Shown: one piece after another, positions 1 through 12,399 of the stretch
Position numbering within the stretch: position 1 is the first letter of the stretch
Layout: every line of letters begins with the position of its first letter
Translations under genes and position numbers: made by a program
Assembly (NCBI GenBank): GCA_027563935.2
Contig: CM050449.1
Location: 17,878,735-17,942,734 of the forward strand
DNA: 64,000 nt
Source: Costus lasius
Taxonomy: Eukaryota; Streptophyta; Magnoliopsida; Zingiberales; Costaceae
Direction of reading: 5' to 3'
The notes under the pieces: model-generated
What the model was told of the DNA's origin: nothing
Databases searched by the model: none
The model's input: the letters and a program-made list of their open reading frames with translations, nothing else

Positions 1-1065
1 ACAATTTTTCTCTCTCCCTTGCAATTCTCTCTCTCTCCTTGATCAAATGAGATATCCCTCCGATGTTCTCTCCCTAATGTTTTTCTTTTTTTTTTTTTTA
101 ATGAAGATGGGTTTGACGCTAAGACAAATTGACACATCCTTTTTCAAATTATGTTTTTAATGTTGCTGTTAGCAAAGAGGACAGTACTTTACTATATTTT
201 GGAATGAAAGACTAAATTGATCCTCGGGTAGAATGTTTAGTTATGACCTATTGTGTATAATTTTGATTGAGTTTTTTAATTAACATTTTATATTTGGCTT
301 CTTAGGACTTGGGAGCAACATTACTTTATGATTTATGATTTTCTAAGAACAGCTTTTCAAATAATAAGGTACTGGCTTTAAGTAGCAACATGAGATTTGT
401 AATTACTTCATCTAAATTATAATAGATACTCTTGGGAGAGATTTGTAATTACTTCAGCTAAACTATAATAGATACTCTTGGGAGAGATTTGGCCATAAAT
501 TACTTCATCCAAAAAAATAATAATTATTACAATGCATTTGATATTTGATCTGTGCTTGATATGTTTTGATAACTACATAAAATTGAATAAGAATTGATAA
601 AAAGTACATTGAGAATGCCTTTGAGAACTCCATTATCTCTGCCATTCCTACAAAAAAAAGTCCATAGAGCAGGCCTTTGAGAATTTTCAAATTTACAACT
701 TAAATCGATCCAAAATATTGGCGAAACATAAATAAAAAATTTTAAAAAATCAGAAGAAGGGAGGAAGGGCATACCATTCAGAGCATCATGCTGCAAATAA
801 ACCCAGAAGGTGTGCAAAATGATGGAATGTGACTGGAGTCTAATTAATGTGCAGGTAATGGGAAGAAGGGTGGATTTCATTATGGCAAGAGGAGTATCCG
901 CTGAGTAATCTTGCACCGCCATATACCCTCAGCAGCTTGAGATCACACTACAGAAAACCAAAAAAATGCATTCCAGGCGCAATTGAATACCCATTTTTTT
1001 CTTTTTTGCAATCTGTTATGGGTCATTTTCCCAAAACTGTTCTCGCTATGCTTCAAATGCTGCCT
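1..1065. other. 3' flank of the MRS2 gene, no gene seen
   Basis: AT-rich DNA beyond the MRS2 stop codon, which lies on the minus strand at 1066-1068. The part nearest the stop should hold the 3' UTR, but I cannot place a polyadenylation site. Two open frames on the minus strand (505-690, 527-922) show no recognisable domain and no plausible splice partners. The only clear structure is the short tandem repeat listed separately. Confidence 0.5.
392..490. repeat. 46-bp tandem repeat, about 2.2 copies
   Basis: A unit beginning GAGATTTGTAATTACTTCA at 392 recurs at 438 with only a few changes, and a third partial copy starts at 484. The period is 46 bp. It is a simple local duplication downstream of the MRS2 gene. 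Confidence 0.8.
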
Positions 1066-4000
1066 TCATAAAGGCATTAATTTCTTGTACTTAAAATAAC
1101 ATATGAACAGACTGAAGATGATTATTCCGCTCACTCCGGTGATCGACAATACCCACTTGAACGCAGTTGGTACTTCAAATAGTGCTATTTCAAAGTTCAT
1201 GCCGAATATTCCTGTAACCACTCCAAATATGGCAACAACAAATGTCGCAATTGATAGCAGCAGCTCAAACTTGATCAGTTGATTCCGGACATTATCCTGA
1301 AGGATGGTATATTCCCAGTCAACCGGATAAGAAAAGAGAATATAAAAGTTCACCCATCAACAATCGCAAACCAATAAATGCAGACAAGGAAAAGTGTTGG
1401 CAAGCTCAAAACACTTAATCACCCATAATCTCTCTAAACAAGAGAAGATGACGAAGATGGAAATGCTGAAACTTTTTGCAGCTAAGGATGATACATTTTT
1501 TCTTTCACCTAATGTTCTTCATGCTTCTTAGTTTTCTCACCACACCTTTTTGTACAGCAGTTGACCTACTCACACACACAAACATCTTCTTCAATTGCTT
1601 CATGAATGAAGTGATGCTTGATTGAAATGTGTTTTGTATGACTATGATAGACAGGATTCTTTGCCATAGCTATTGCTGATTCGCTGTCACAATATATCAC
1701 CATGGCTTTATCTTGCTTTTCTCCAATATTTTCAAGAATTCTTTTCAACCATATGCTTGTTGAGTTAAAACCAACTGCAACATATTCAGATTTAGCAGAA
1801 GACAATGCAACAGATTGTTGCTTCTTTGAAGACCGAGAAAATACTCGAACAAAGAGTAAAAACATAGCCAGAAGTGCTCTTCATATCATCAACACAACCA
1901 GCCCAATCACTATCACAAAACCCAACTAATTTTGCTTCACAACTACTGCCATATCTAATACCATATTCCAAAGTGCTACGAATATACTTTAGCACCCTTT
2001 TAGCAGCTCCTTTGTGAATGTGACTTGGATTTATTGAGAATCTTGACAATAAACTAGTAGCAAACATGATATCTGGTCTTATTAATGTCAAATTTGTAAG
2101 CTTCCAACTAGACTTTTATAGTCACTGGCATCCACTTTCCTTCCTCCATCTTCTTTCATCAACTTCTCACCAATAATAAGTGGTGTAGGCACAAAATTAC
2201 AATCAAACACTCTATGTTTCTTCAATATTTTTTCTATATATTTCTTTTGACAGATGAACACCCCATCTCCATCTTGATAAACTTCAATGCCAAGAAAGTA
2301 ATGTAATAATCCCATATCACTCATTCCATATCTCTTCATCATCTCATTTGTGAACTCTTCAATCATTTTTTGATTGCTTTCGGTAAATACCAAATCATCA
2401 ACATAGAGAGCAATAATAAGAATGTTGGACTCACCTCGATACTTTATATATAAAGTGGGCTCACTTTTGCTTCTATGAAATCCTTGCTTCATGAGATACT
2501 TGTCAATTTGGCTATACCAAGCTTTTGGAGCTTGTTTTAAACCATAGAGTGCCTTTTTCAACCGATACACCTTATCTTCATGGTTTTTAATCACAAAATT
2601 TTCATGTTGCTCTACGTACACTTCTTCATTTAATTCATCATTTAAGAATGCTGATTTAATATCAAGTTGGTGTAAAAACCAACCTTTCTGGGCTGCCAAT
2701 GCAATAAGTGCTCTAACAATATTCAACCTAGCTACCGAAGCAAAAAGTCTCATCAAAATCTATGCATGGTTGTTGTGAATACCCCTTTGCTACCAACCTT
2801 GCCTTATTTCATTTAGTCGATCCATCCGGATTGTGCTTCACTTTGTAGATCCATTTGACTTTAATAACTTCTCTATCTTTAGGTCTCTCCACAAGCTCTC
2901 ATGTCTCATTCTTCTCTATAACACCTATTTCCTCTTGCATTGCTATCTTCCAAGTATCTTCTTTTATTGCTTCTTCAAAGTCATCCGGTTCTTCAACACA
3001 ATAATTGCATCTTGCATAGACATCACTCAAGCTTTTGTACTTTTTTAGGAGCTTCTTCATCACTTTCATCATCATCATGAGATGATTTCTTCTCTAAATT
3101 AGTAGTAGGAGAAAAGTTAACTTCTACCTTATTCTCCTCATAATTCCAGCTAGCATTTTCATCAAATATCACATCCCGACTAATGATAAATTTGTTGGAT
3201 TCCAAACTAAATAATCTATAGCCAATAAATAAACATTTCTCGCTCACCTCGTCAAGCTTGTGCCTCTTTTCTTTTGGGATTTGAATATAAGCCATACACC
3301 CAAAAACTCTTAAGTGATTCACTGAAGGTCTTCTTCTACTCCAAGCTTCAAATGGTGTCATATTCCAAACAGCCTTTGTTGGACATCTGTTCATCAAATA
3401 TATAGCTGTATTTACAGCTTCGGCCCAAAAAATCTTTGGCAACTGCTTCTCAAATAACATGGATTTGTCATTTCTATAACAGTTTGGTTCTTCCTCTCAG
3501 AAACTCCATTTTGTTGTGGAGTATACCCAACTGTAAGCTGTCTTTCCACACCTTCATCTTCACAAAATCTTTGAAACTCTCTTGAAGTGTACTCCTTTCC
3601 TCTATCACTTCTCAGCACTTTAATACTACATCCACTTTGATTTTCAACTAAACATTTAAATTTCTTGAAAATTGAGAACACTTCAGATTTTTGTCTCATA
3701 AAATAAACCCATGTTATTCTTGTATAATCATCAATAAACAATATAAAATACCTATTCCTTGAATGAGAAGTTGTAGACATAGGCCCGCAAATATCAGTGT
3801 GCACTAACTCCAGCTTTTCTTTAACTCTACAAGCAACTCCCTTAGGGAAAGATTGTCTGTGAGCTTCCCAAGTGCACATCCTTCACATACTTCGCTCTTG
3901 TCATGAATAAAAGGAAGCCCTTGTACCATACCCTTTTGATGAAGCAATTTCAGTCCTCCAACGTTTAAGTGACCAAGTCTTTTATGCCAAAGCCAAGAAA

Positions 4001-7000
4001 CATCTTCTCTACTCACTTTCATTGCAACATCTTTAGCATACTTGAATTCAAGTGGGAAACACTTATTCATCATCTCCACTTTAGCTAAGATAATCTTTTT
4101 TTCTTTCTTGTCAAATATAGTGCAGTAATTTGCTTCAAAGAGTAGTGTATATCCATGCTCTACAAGCTGTCCCACACTCAACAAATTTTGATCGAGATTA
4201 GGAACATATAAAACTTCATGAATACTTTTTACTCCTCTTTTTGTGTGGACCCCAATTATTCCAATGCCTTTTATTTGCATCCACTCACCATTTCCCACCT
4301 TAACTTTGGATTGGAATGTAGTGTCCAAGTTGAGGAAGATGTTTTTGTTTGCTATCATATGACTGCTACAACCACTATCAACAAGTCGTCTTTCACTTTT
4401 TTGTTCCAACACACTTTGACAAGCATAAAACAAATTTCCATCACTTTGTTTTTCTTTAACCATATTTGTTTGTTGATCATTTTTCACTCTACAATCCTTC
4501 TTCATGTGACCAAGCCTTCCACAATTATGACATTTTGGTTTGTTGTCATTATACCAACAGTCTTTGGCAAAATGACCAGCTTTATCACACACATGACATC
4601 TCCTTATTGTGCCATCTTCACTTAGTTTGTTATCATAACCAAATCTACCTCTGAAACTTTGACTTCTTGCTCTTGCTCTTCTTCATCCTCTATTATATCT
4701 ACCACCTCCAAAGTATTCTTCCTTCTTAGTTGTACTACATGACGAACCTTGCTCTTGATTTTTGGAACCAAGAACTTGTTTGAATTGGAAAGCCCCCTCA
4801 ACTGATTTTTCTAAGTATCTTGCCAACCTCTATTCATAAGATTTCAAGGAACCAATAAGCTCTTGCACACCCAAGTTTGCCATATTTTTACTCTCTTCAA
4901 TCATAGCAACAATGGGATCAAACTTTTCAGGAACACTAATTAAAATCTTCTCTACAATTCTCTTATCACTAAATTCTTCACCATAAGTTTTCATTTCATT
5001 TACTACTTCAATAAATCTAGTGCAAAACTCATCAACCTTCTCATTTTCTTTCATTTTCATATTTTTAAAATCCCTTCTCAGTGATTAAAGTTTAACAGCT
5101 CTTACCTTCTCATCTCCTTGATACTCCTTTTGCAAGATCTCCCATGCTTCCTTTGCTTTTGTTGCTCTCATTATTCTGGGAAAGATCACATCAGAAACTC
5201 CCCTTTGAATCATCCCAAGAACAGCTGCATCAAGAGTTTTCTTCTTTTTCAACTCTCTCACTTCAACTATTGTCATTTTAGTATCAGCACTTGGTTCTTC
5301 ATATCGCGATTCAATCATCTCTGACACTTAAAAGTGACCCAAGCAGTGTCTTCATCTTCACAATCCAGAAATGATATTTTTCCCCTTGGAAGAGAGGAAC
5401 TTAAACTGAACTCAGGATAATAATCTTGTTGCTTGTCATATTTTCAAAACCTCTTCTCTGCACTTTCTAACCGTGATTTGATGCTCTCTCTCAACCTTGC
5501 CTCAGAGACTAGAATGTTGGCAAACCGAAAACACTTAATCACCCACACAATCTCTCTAAACAAGAGAAGATGGCGAAGATGGAAATGCTGGAACTTTTTG
5601 CAGCTAAGGACGATACATTTTTTCTCACACCTAATGTTCTTCATGCTTCTTAGTTTTCTCACCATATCTTTTTGCGCAGCAGTTAACCTACTTCACACAC
5701 AAAAGAAAGCTTCTTTCTGAACCTACAGACACTTGCTTCTTTGAGAAGCCACATGACACTCAACCCAAGTAAACAACTAACACACGTTACTTAGCATACT
5801 AGTACAACAAATATATATAACTAATACACATTACTCTCAACAAAAAGAAAGTTAATCCTTTTGTATAAATTATTTATTTTGTTAAAAACGTCTTCAGTTC
5901 AGTGCATTACTTTTTCAGCAGTTTATATACCAGAAACATTTAGACCAAAAAAATAACACTTTAAGATAACCTTGAGTTTGGTATTCGTTAGGCATACAGT
6001 CAACTTGGTGAATCAGTTTTCTTATTTTGCAATGGAGGTTATTCATAAGATGCAGATTTCGTTCCTACTACTGTGAAATATATTTCAATTTATCTTACAT
6101 GGAAATACACATCCATTTTTTGTTGTTCATAAATTAGTCGCATAAAACGTTTGAATCAAGCTGGTGTTGCCATGCCTTCTCCAAAGAGTACAAGCAATTT
6201 AATTTATCTATGACAGCAAAAATTAGAGAACAAGAAAAAAAATACCAGCTGGATGTTAACGAAATCCTCCGTGTCATCAATGTACTCCTTCAACTGTGCA
6301 AGATCAGCTGTTCAGATTAGCAAAGTCATGCGATGATGATCAATAACAAAATAACATAAAATTAAGAGGCTTACCGAAGTCAGCTTGTTCAGGGTGCTAT
6401 CGATAACCACAAAGTAAGCTTCCAACAACATTTCCAATTCCTCTATGTGCTCGGTATCGCTTCCTGAACTTCTCATACTCTCATGTCTGCTGCAGGGAAT
6501 GCTTAAATTCTTATCAAGTTTTCTGTATCCTGGGGGTGAAGAAACAGGTGAAACTGGCGCAGAAATAGATAGTCCACCCCCAGCAGAATTGTGCCGCTGT
6601 AAAGATCGCTCATCACAAAGTGATGATTCCATCTGTCTTTTTTTCTCTGTCAGATACATCTCAGCCATATCACCGTCATCATCCATCAATTTCTCTATCT
6701 CATCTCTAACCTATAATCGTTGGGTGGATAAGCTACAGTGCTGGAACTAACAATGATATGTTTAAGCAACAAATAATCCATTGGCATACTTTTTGAACTC
6801 TTTGAGTCAAAGCAACAAGCCTGCTCTTTAGCCGACGCACACTTTCCAAGTTAAGGGTACTAATCTTTGAAGCCAACTCATTTAACAAGGGGTATGCTTC
6901 ATTTTCAAGTTCTGCATCCTAAAATGAACATATAGAAGAATTTGTTCAGACAAATTACATTAAGTAGAAGACAAGAACAAACATTCAGCAATAAGCACAT

Positions 7001-10000
7001 AAAAGAGAAGGAAAATGTCAAAACAATTCAGGTGATGCAAGTGGATAGACTTAAGAAGAAATTGTCGTGATATATAATTGACGGTGATCTCAGAAAGGAA
7101 AAAAAGAACAAGTAGGTCATTAAGCAAAGTGTCATCAAAGCAAACTTTTGGATAATTTCCTGGAAGAATGTTCAAACTCCAAAGTGCAAATTATATGGAA
7201 AAAGTCTACAAATAGTTCCCTTCCTCCCCTATTTTTTCACAAGTATGTAGACTCAACCTGATTCAGTTATAAAATAGAGTAATAGATTGATACAAAATTT
7301 GGTCAAATATTTATGAAGGATCATAGATTGATTATATTGAACTTCTTGATGGAATACATGTTGGCTCAAAAGAACGAATTAGAGAGAATAAATCTTGTAT
7401 TCATAAATGTCAATGAAGAAGATCATAGAGACAAGCATCATGGACAATGTTTAGTTGTGTTGACGTGATATGAGCACAGGTTAGAGCAAAAACCTTTCAA
7501 GAGCCATCATTTCTTCTAGATTGACAACATTCTAAGTCTCCTAGAAATCATTTTCAATTTACAATTTTATATTAATAAGCATCTAGAATCATTACCTAGA
7601 GTATTTTAGACCTCCTTGCTTTTTTTAATTAAGTTTTAACTTCCCATATAATGTATGTAGGATCTTCTAAGTTTCAAGAACTTCCATCCGTCCCCGTTAG
7701 ATCAAGGCTCCTAGTATGAGGTGTGTGTTCCACATCCAAATATGGTCCCCCAATTCTGCGGTCAGGAGAGAATATGCTCAATGCAAAATTAGAAATCCTT
7801 TTAAAGGAACAACCCCCTCATCAACTGAGAATGACCTAATGTCTATGTGGCGTGAAATCACTATGAGTTACTTCACAAAAATCAAAGTTTTCAGTGAAGA
7901 AATTTTGAATCTAAATCCAGACAAATCAATCCTAGGTAAGAACGAGGAGAATTGTCATTCATATTTGAGAACGAGTATGATAGTCTAGTCATGCTGATTC
8001 TATATATGCAAGCGCAATGATGCCTGAGTGAAGGAATAAAGATTAGCAGAAAAAGAGTCTGTCCTTCAAGCAAGGATAAAATTTGTAGGAATAGTTTAAG
8101 GTTCACAAAGAAATGTAAATAAAACTAATCAAGATAAAGAATTAAAGATCCTGATAAACAGTTTGAATCCAACAAAGATTACAAAATTTACAAGCTAAAA
8201 ACTACAAGAGTTCTGGTCAAATTTTTCCCTACATTAATCAACATAATTTCAACTCAAAATTGATCCACGCATTAAATCAAATTGATATTATCCATGTTGA
8301 ACATTGTCCTAAAAAATAATTCTGAAATTTTATGAAAATAAAGTGAAAGAAGAGATAGTTAACATATAGTTAAAGGGAACGACTTCAAGCATTAACGGGA
8401 TAATGGGTACATTGAATCTGCAATAAGGACCCAATAAGCCAATAAGCCAATAAGAATTAAACGCATGGATATTAAACATGACCAACTTGTCATATAAAAA
8501 GATGAAAACAAGTAGATACTTGATAAAAAGAGTGTATATTTGTTTTGACATGACTGGATACAGACAGTGTTGTTAAATAGCCGCTATAATGATGCTATAG
8601 AATTTTTTTCATAATAGTTTTTGAGCAATATACTATTATAGAGCCATAGCGGATAACACTATCATTATTATGTATTGAAGCATGAGATTTGAGTTAAGTT
8701 AGTGAAATGTCATCTTCTTTGTATACCTTATTTTATTTGTATGCAACTTAATTTTTTAGGTATATAACAGATATTTGAACTGTTATACTTATTTTTTTTA
8801 TATATAATATATATTTCAACCACTATATGAATTATGCTATTTGCCCGTGATGCTATCTGCTATATCATATTACAGATTTTTAGCTTTCCACTATTTTCAG
8901 TGATCCGTTATGGATAACGAGGGATAAAATTATAGTAAAGCTAACACATTTATCCTCTTTGTCAATGTATATAGAAAACTAGTTTTAGTATAATTTCATA
9001 GGAACGAGAAGGCTAAAATCTTTTAAGACATTATACAATCATATTATTCCCAAGTAAATATATGTCTCAATTTTGAATTCTACTTTACAACTAGATCTTG
9101 CAATTATGGTTTACAAAATCGGATCGTACTTGGTGGTATGACTGGTATGTACCGATCTAAGAGGATCATTTCATAGACTAGGTAAAAACTAAGTTTACAT
9201 TGTAAACCTTTGAAAATGAATCAGTCGGTATAGCTACCGGTTCCACTGGTAAGCGATGAAAAAAAATTGAAAGTTAGGTGGAACCCGATTTTCAAGGGTT
9301 TATAATGTAAATCATGCTCGTCCAATAATCAAAACAACTATTATCTTTTAAAAAATAAATTGAAAGTAAGGTAAAACCAGTTGATTCCACCTAATTGGTT
9401 GTTGAAACTAATCGATTCCACCTAAGTAGTTGTTTGAACTGGTCAACTATTGTTAAACTATACGTAATAGAACTGGTTGGTTCCAACAACCAAAAAAACA
9501 ACTGTTTTTTGTTAAAAGAAATAGTCCTAGTCAGTTCCAATGTCTAGTCAATTGTTATTGAAAAAATAGTTGAATGGGAGCTTTATAAAAGCCCTCATTC
9601 CTCTTTCATTTTACTCAATAACAAGGTACATATGTCGATATTATCCTACTTAGATAAGACAACCGAATGGTGTAAGAAATTCACTTGGGTACCCACCTCA
9701 TTTTTTTTAATTATTTCACTTATTTCATTAGTATAAATGGGTAATAAAGCTACTTCATATGTCATATATTACCTCAATAATAAAGCTACTTCATATGTGA
9801 ATATTATCCAATGGGACAATCAAACAAATGGAATAAGAAATTCACTTGTAATCGTATCATATTTTGTTTGATTCAATTATTTTACTTATTTTATTGTTAA
9901 TAATATTTTCTTTTTGTCTTTCAACATACTATTTACATTTGTATAATTTAGGAACACGCTAGAAAATGCTAACTGCAGTATAAATATGAAATTTCACCTA

Positions 10001-11092
10001 GAGCCAGATAAAGAATTGACTACTCTTGGCAATTGGAGAAAGATCAGATGTTTAGAGAAGGTGAAATAACATTTAGAAATCCAATTGCTTTGAATTTGTG
10101 CTATCAGATTGATTCAAATGAGTAATTTAACTTATATCATAATAACAAGACATTACGAGTAAGATTATATTATTATGATATGTTTTAAATATATAATAGT
10201 GGTTACAATTTAGAGTTAAGATATGTTGCTTTACAAATTGTTGATAACCTCCTGCTATAATTTACCTTCTATAAGTGAATAGTTTTTGGAAAAAAAACAA
10301 ATTCACACCTTAACAAAGACCACTAAAAATTTTTCTACTAACATCACTTCCACAACGAAAGCGTTAACAATTACTCTCTCTATCAACAGGAAAGATTGAA
10401 CCGCCTAAAAACCTATGTGAACTGCGTTGCAGTATTGCGTTGTTTCGCATCATCTAACGTAATGCTGGAACAATGATATAGGAAGATGAAGACAAAAAAT
10501 TGGAGTATCAGGTCTCGATACAAAACAGAACGTACAGAATCCCCAGTATTGAGTCCGAAAGCCGGGATAAAGAACAAACCTGGGCGTCGAGAAAGGCGCA
10601 GGTGGCTTCTAGTGCGACCTCGAGGGCCCGGAACTCGAACGGGAGGTCATCAGGCGAAGGTGTCATTTCCGGGAGACGAAGTCCCATGCCGACGGCGAGG
10701 CGTCGCTTCAGTTCGACAACGTACATCTGGACACAGTCGTTGTGGGAGTTTAGGAGAAGCACCTCGTCCGCCGTGATGATGCAGCGGATGTGATCAAGGT
10801 TGACGACGATGGCTCGCTCCCTGCCGAGAATGGTGGAAGGGTAGACGAAGAGGGGATCGAGGAGGCGGAGGTCTCCTGCGGGTAGGTCGCACCGCCTCAT
10901 GATGGTGAACTTATCGACCTCGATGACCTCCGAGTCGCCGGTGGCCGCATCGATGCGGATCCAAGAGCGGAGGCCCTGTCCCCACTTCTTCAGCCCATAG
11001 AAGTCGACGCCTTCAGAGAAGGGGCGGCGGGAGGAGGGAGCGATGGCAGGGGAGCGCTTCCGGGGAAGGAGCTGATCCCTGAGCTCTGCCAT
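1066..11092 (-). CDS. MRS2: MRS2/CorA-type magnesium transporter, 5 exons
   Basis: Predicted Mg2+ channel of the plant MRS2/MGT family, a membrane pentamer in the plasma membrane, vacuole, plastid or mitochondrion depending on the member. Exons on the minus strand: 10580-11092, 6790-6918, 6375-6710, 6246-6293 and 1066-1296. All introns are phase 0 with GT/AG ends, giving 418 residues, the usual family length. The ATG at 11092 opens an MRS2-like N-terminus. Exon 4 encodes the conserved EYIDDTEDF helix. The C-terminal exon has the hallmark GMN motif at residues 374-376, after the first membrane helix (about 355-373) and before a second (about 387-410). Intron 1 is 3.7 kb. Intron 4 is 4.9 kb because it holds a copia element. 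No coding damage is visible. The localisation subtype cannot be read from the sequence. Confidence 0.93.
1395..1582 (-). repeat. 3' LTR of the copia element, truncated
   Basis: Matches the right-hand LTR from TGTTGGCAA to about 1582, with a dozen or more substitutions and small indels. Beyond that point the similarity stops and RNase H coding sequence begins directly. About 140 bp of the LTR, the polypurine tract and the last part of pol are therefore missing, consistent with one internal deletion. Confidence 0.8.
1566..2756 (-). pseudogene. copia reverse transcriptase and RNase H remnant
   Basis: The reverse transcriptase frame at 2088-2756 has the LDIKSAFLNDELNEEVYVEQ segment, YGLKQAPKAWY and the YVDD active site at its residues 118-121. 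RNase H follows in other frames: the LVGFCDSDWAG segment at about 1792-2091 and ALSSAKSEYVAV at 1566-1865, ending at HFIHEAIEE where the truncated LTR begins. Frameshifts near 2090 and 1800-1865 and the lost 3' end make it non-functional. Confidence 0.9.
3023..4479 (-). pseudogene. copia protease and integrase remnant
   Basis: The aspartic protease is marked by LVDSGCSSHMI, with the catalytic D at about 4379. Next comes the GAG-pre-integrase zinc-binding region (LWHKRLGHLN, then CEGCALGK). The integrase core follows, with D in HTDICGPM, D in LRSDRGKEY and E in the QQNGVSERKN block. A conserved tail with HLRVFGCMAYI and the KCLFIGY segment ends near 3160. Frame changes near 3800-3880 and 3412-3460 break the reading frame. 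Confidence 0.88.
4480..5375 (-). pseudogene. copia Gag remnant with two CCHC zinc knuckles
   Basis: Frames at 5085-5327 and 4830-5060 carry the retrotransposon Gag (UBN2-type) signature. It includes the IFPRIMRATKAKEAWEILQ segment and a following helix with MKTYGEEFSDKRIVEKIL. Further on (about 4490-4595) there are two zinc knuckles of the form CxxCxxxGHxxxxC. A frame break near 5070 and another before 4592 interrupt the protein. In an intact element Gag forms the particle that packages the RNA. Here it is a relic. Confidence 0.85.
5515..5842 (-). repeat. 5' LTR of the copia element (complete, 328 bp)
   Basis: Direct-repeat partner of 1395-1582. In element orientation it begins TGTTGAG at 5842 and ends CCAACA at 5515, and the AAAAG target duplication abuts its outer edge. 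The sequence just inside (5490-5514) does not give a clean tRNA primer-binding site. It carries only a weak resemblance to the initiator-Met type. Confidence 0.85.
6919..10579 (-). other. MRS2 intron 1 (3.7 kb), repeat-derived, no gene
   Basis: AT-rich intron between exon 1, which ends at residues FLDAQ, and exon 2, which starts DAELE. It contains a diverged direct repeat of roughly 190-bp period around 9625-9860: the phrases ATATTATCC and GAATAAGAAATTCACTTG-like recur. Phrases built on GTTGATTCCACCTAA repeat around 9370-9500. About 8570-8900 resembles a decayed MITE, but I could not define both ends. Open frames at 7716-7988, 7891-8106 and 8330-8551 have no recognisable domain. Confidence 0.55.
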
Positions 11093-11215
11093 GGAGAAGC
11101 GGCTCGAAGAGGAGGCCTTCCAAGCGGTACGAATCGATGTTTGAACTTTGAAGCCGCCGCTAGATTAGGATTTGAGTTCGCAGATTCCTGCGACGAATAT
11201 CCGTGATGCAACCGG

Positions 11216-12399
11216 TGTTATACCCCGGCCTAAGGTAGTCGAATGCTAGATCGGGTGTAAAATTCTAGAATTTTTGGGTAAAATTTTACCCTAATTTCTC
11301 AAGTGCAAAATCACTGCCATATCGAAATAGGATCAAAAAATCTTAATCCTAATTCAGAAAAACCAGAGCCCTAAACCAGATAATACCTCTAATTTTGACT
11401 AGTGGGTCAAAATTATCACCGCCACTCGAATAATTCGGTTTGCTGACGCACGCTGATGTCAGCCCTTATAATCCCCATGCGAAATCATTGCTCCCTAAAA
11501 TTACTTGTCCGCTGACGTCGTGTTAGCGACAGCGTTAAATCGAAACGCTGAATTCCAAATTTCGATTTTCGATTTTAACTTAGTCAAAATTGGAACTCGC
11601 CTTCATTCGTCCTTTGCGACGCCACCTACGTCATCTCCCGCCGAGCGCCGCCTGCGCTCGAGACCTCGATGGAGCCCGAACGTGCCGGTCAGGAAAGAGG
11701 ACGCCACCTGCGTCTCACCCTCGACTGTTTGCTGTTGTCGTCCAGCAGCTGCGTCCCACCGGAAACACTCCAAAGCTCCGCCGCTATGTTGAAGAACAAG
11801 GGAGGAAAAGATGGAAGGGACGAAGCTGTTTTATTCCTCTGAAAGTATTACAACGCCCTCTCCTCGTGCCGTCGGCCCCCTGGCCGCTGGTACCCACTCC
11901 CCTCCCTCGCCGATGATCCCCCGATCACTGGCTACAGTTCTCTTAGTTTCCTCTCAACTCGCACTCGCCGTCACTGTCCCCAAATGTCGGATCTCACCAC
12001 TGCTCTCTCCCTCGGGCTCGGTGGTTGCTGTGCTGAAGGTCTAGACCGATTGATTCCCCCTCTTCGTCTCCATCCTCCCTTCTTAAAGAAGAAGTTGTCG
12101 CCTCTGTTTGGATCGCGTCTTCGCCCCGATTAAGGCGTCGCCCGAGTCCTCTGCTAGCGTCAACTCCGTCGTCCGAGCCGCTAGCGTCCGAGCTTCGCGG
12201 GGAGGATCGGTTCGACGCCGCGTGAGAGCGATATGGAGACGCCGCCGCTAAGCTCTCGCGCAATTCGGGGTCAAAATCCCCGATTGGATTCGGTGTTGAC
12301 CGTCCGAATTCCTTTCTTTGGTGTGGACATAGCTGCGGGTTTGGGTTTGGGCCAGGCCCACTACCTTTGAGTGCGGCCCGGTAGTCCATGGGCCTGACA
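11216..12399 (-). repeat. 3' LTR of the gag-only element
   Basis: It aligns along its whole length with 13761-14962. It is the copy nearest MRS2, and its outer end lies 123 bp upstream of the MRS2 start codon in the same orientation. Many differences from its partner are C/T or G/A transitions. Several open frames inside it (11590-11916, 11994-12464) have matching shadows in the other LTR and are not genes. Confidence 0.85.

Larger units (their letters stand above)
1395..5842 (-). mobile_element. Ty1/copia LTR retrotransposon inside MRS2 intron 4, decayed
   Basis: A copia-superfamily element runs in the same direction as the host gene. Its boundaries are defined by a 5-bp target duplication, AAAAG at 1390-1394 and 5843-5847. 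The LTR ends are TGTTG...CAACA. The internal order on the minus strand is gag, zinc knuckles, protease, integrase, reverse transcriptase, RNase H, with integrase before reverse transcriptase as in copia. The reading frame is broken by several shifts and stops, and the 3' LTR is incomplete, so the copy cannot be autonomous. It lies wholly between exons 4 and 5 of MRS2 and leaves both splice sites intact. Confidence 0.93.

Noticed and set aside
1395..5842. Endogenous pararetrovirus
   Set aside because: Paired LTRs, a 5-bp target duplication and integrase before reverse transcriptase identify a Ty1/copia retrotransposon. No movement or coat protein domains seen.
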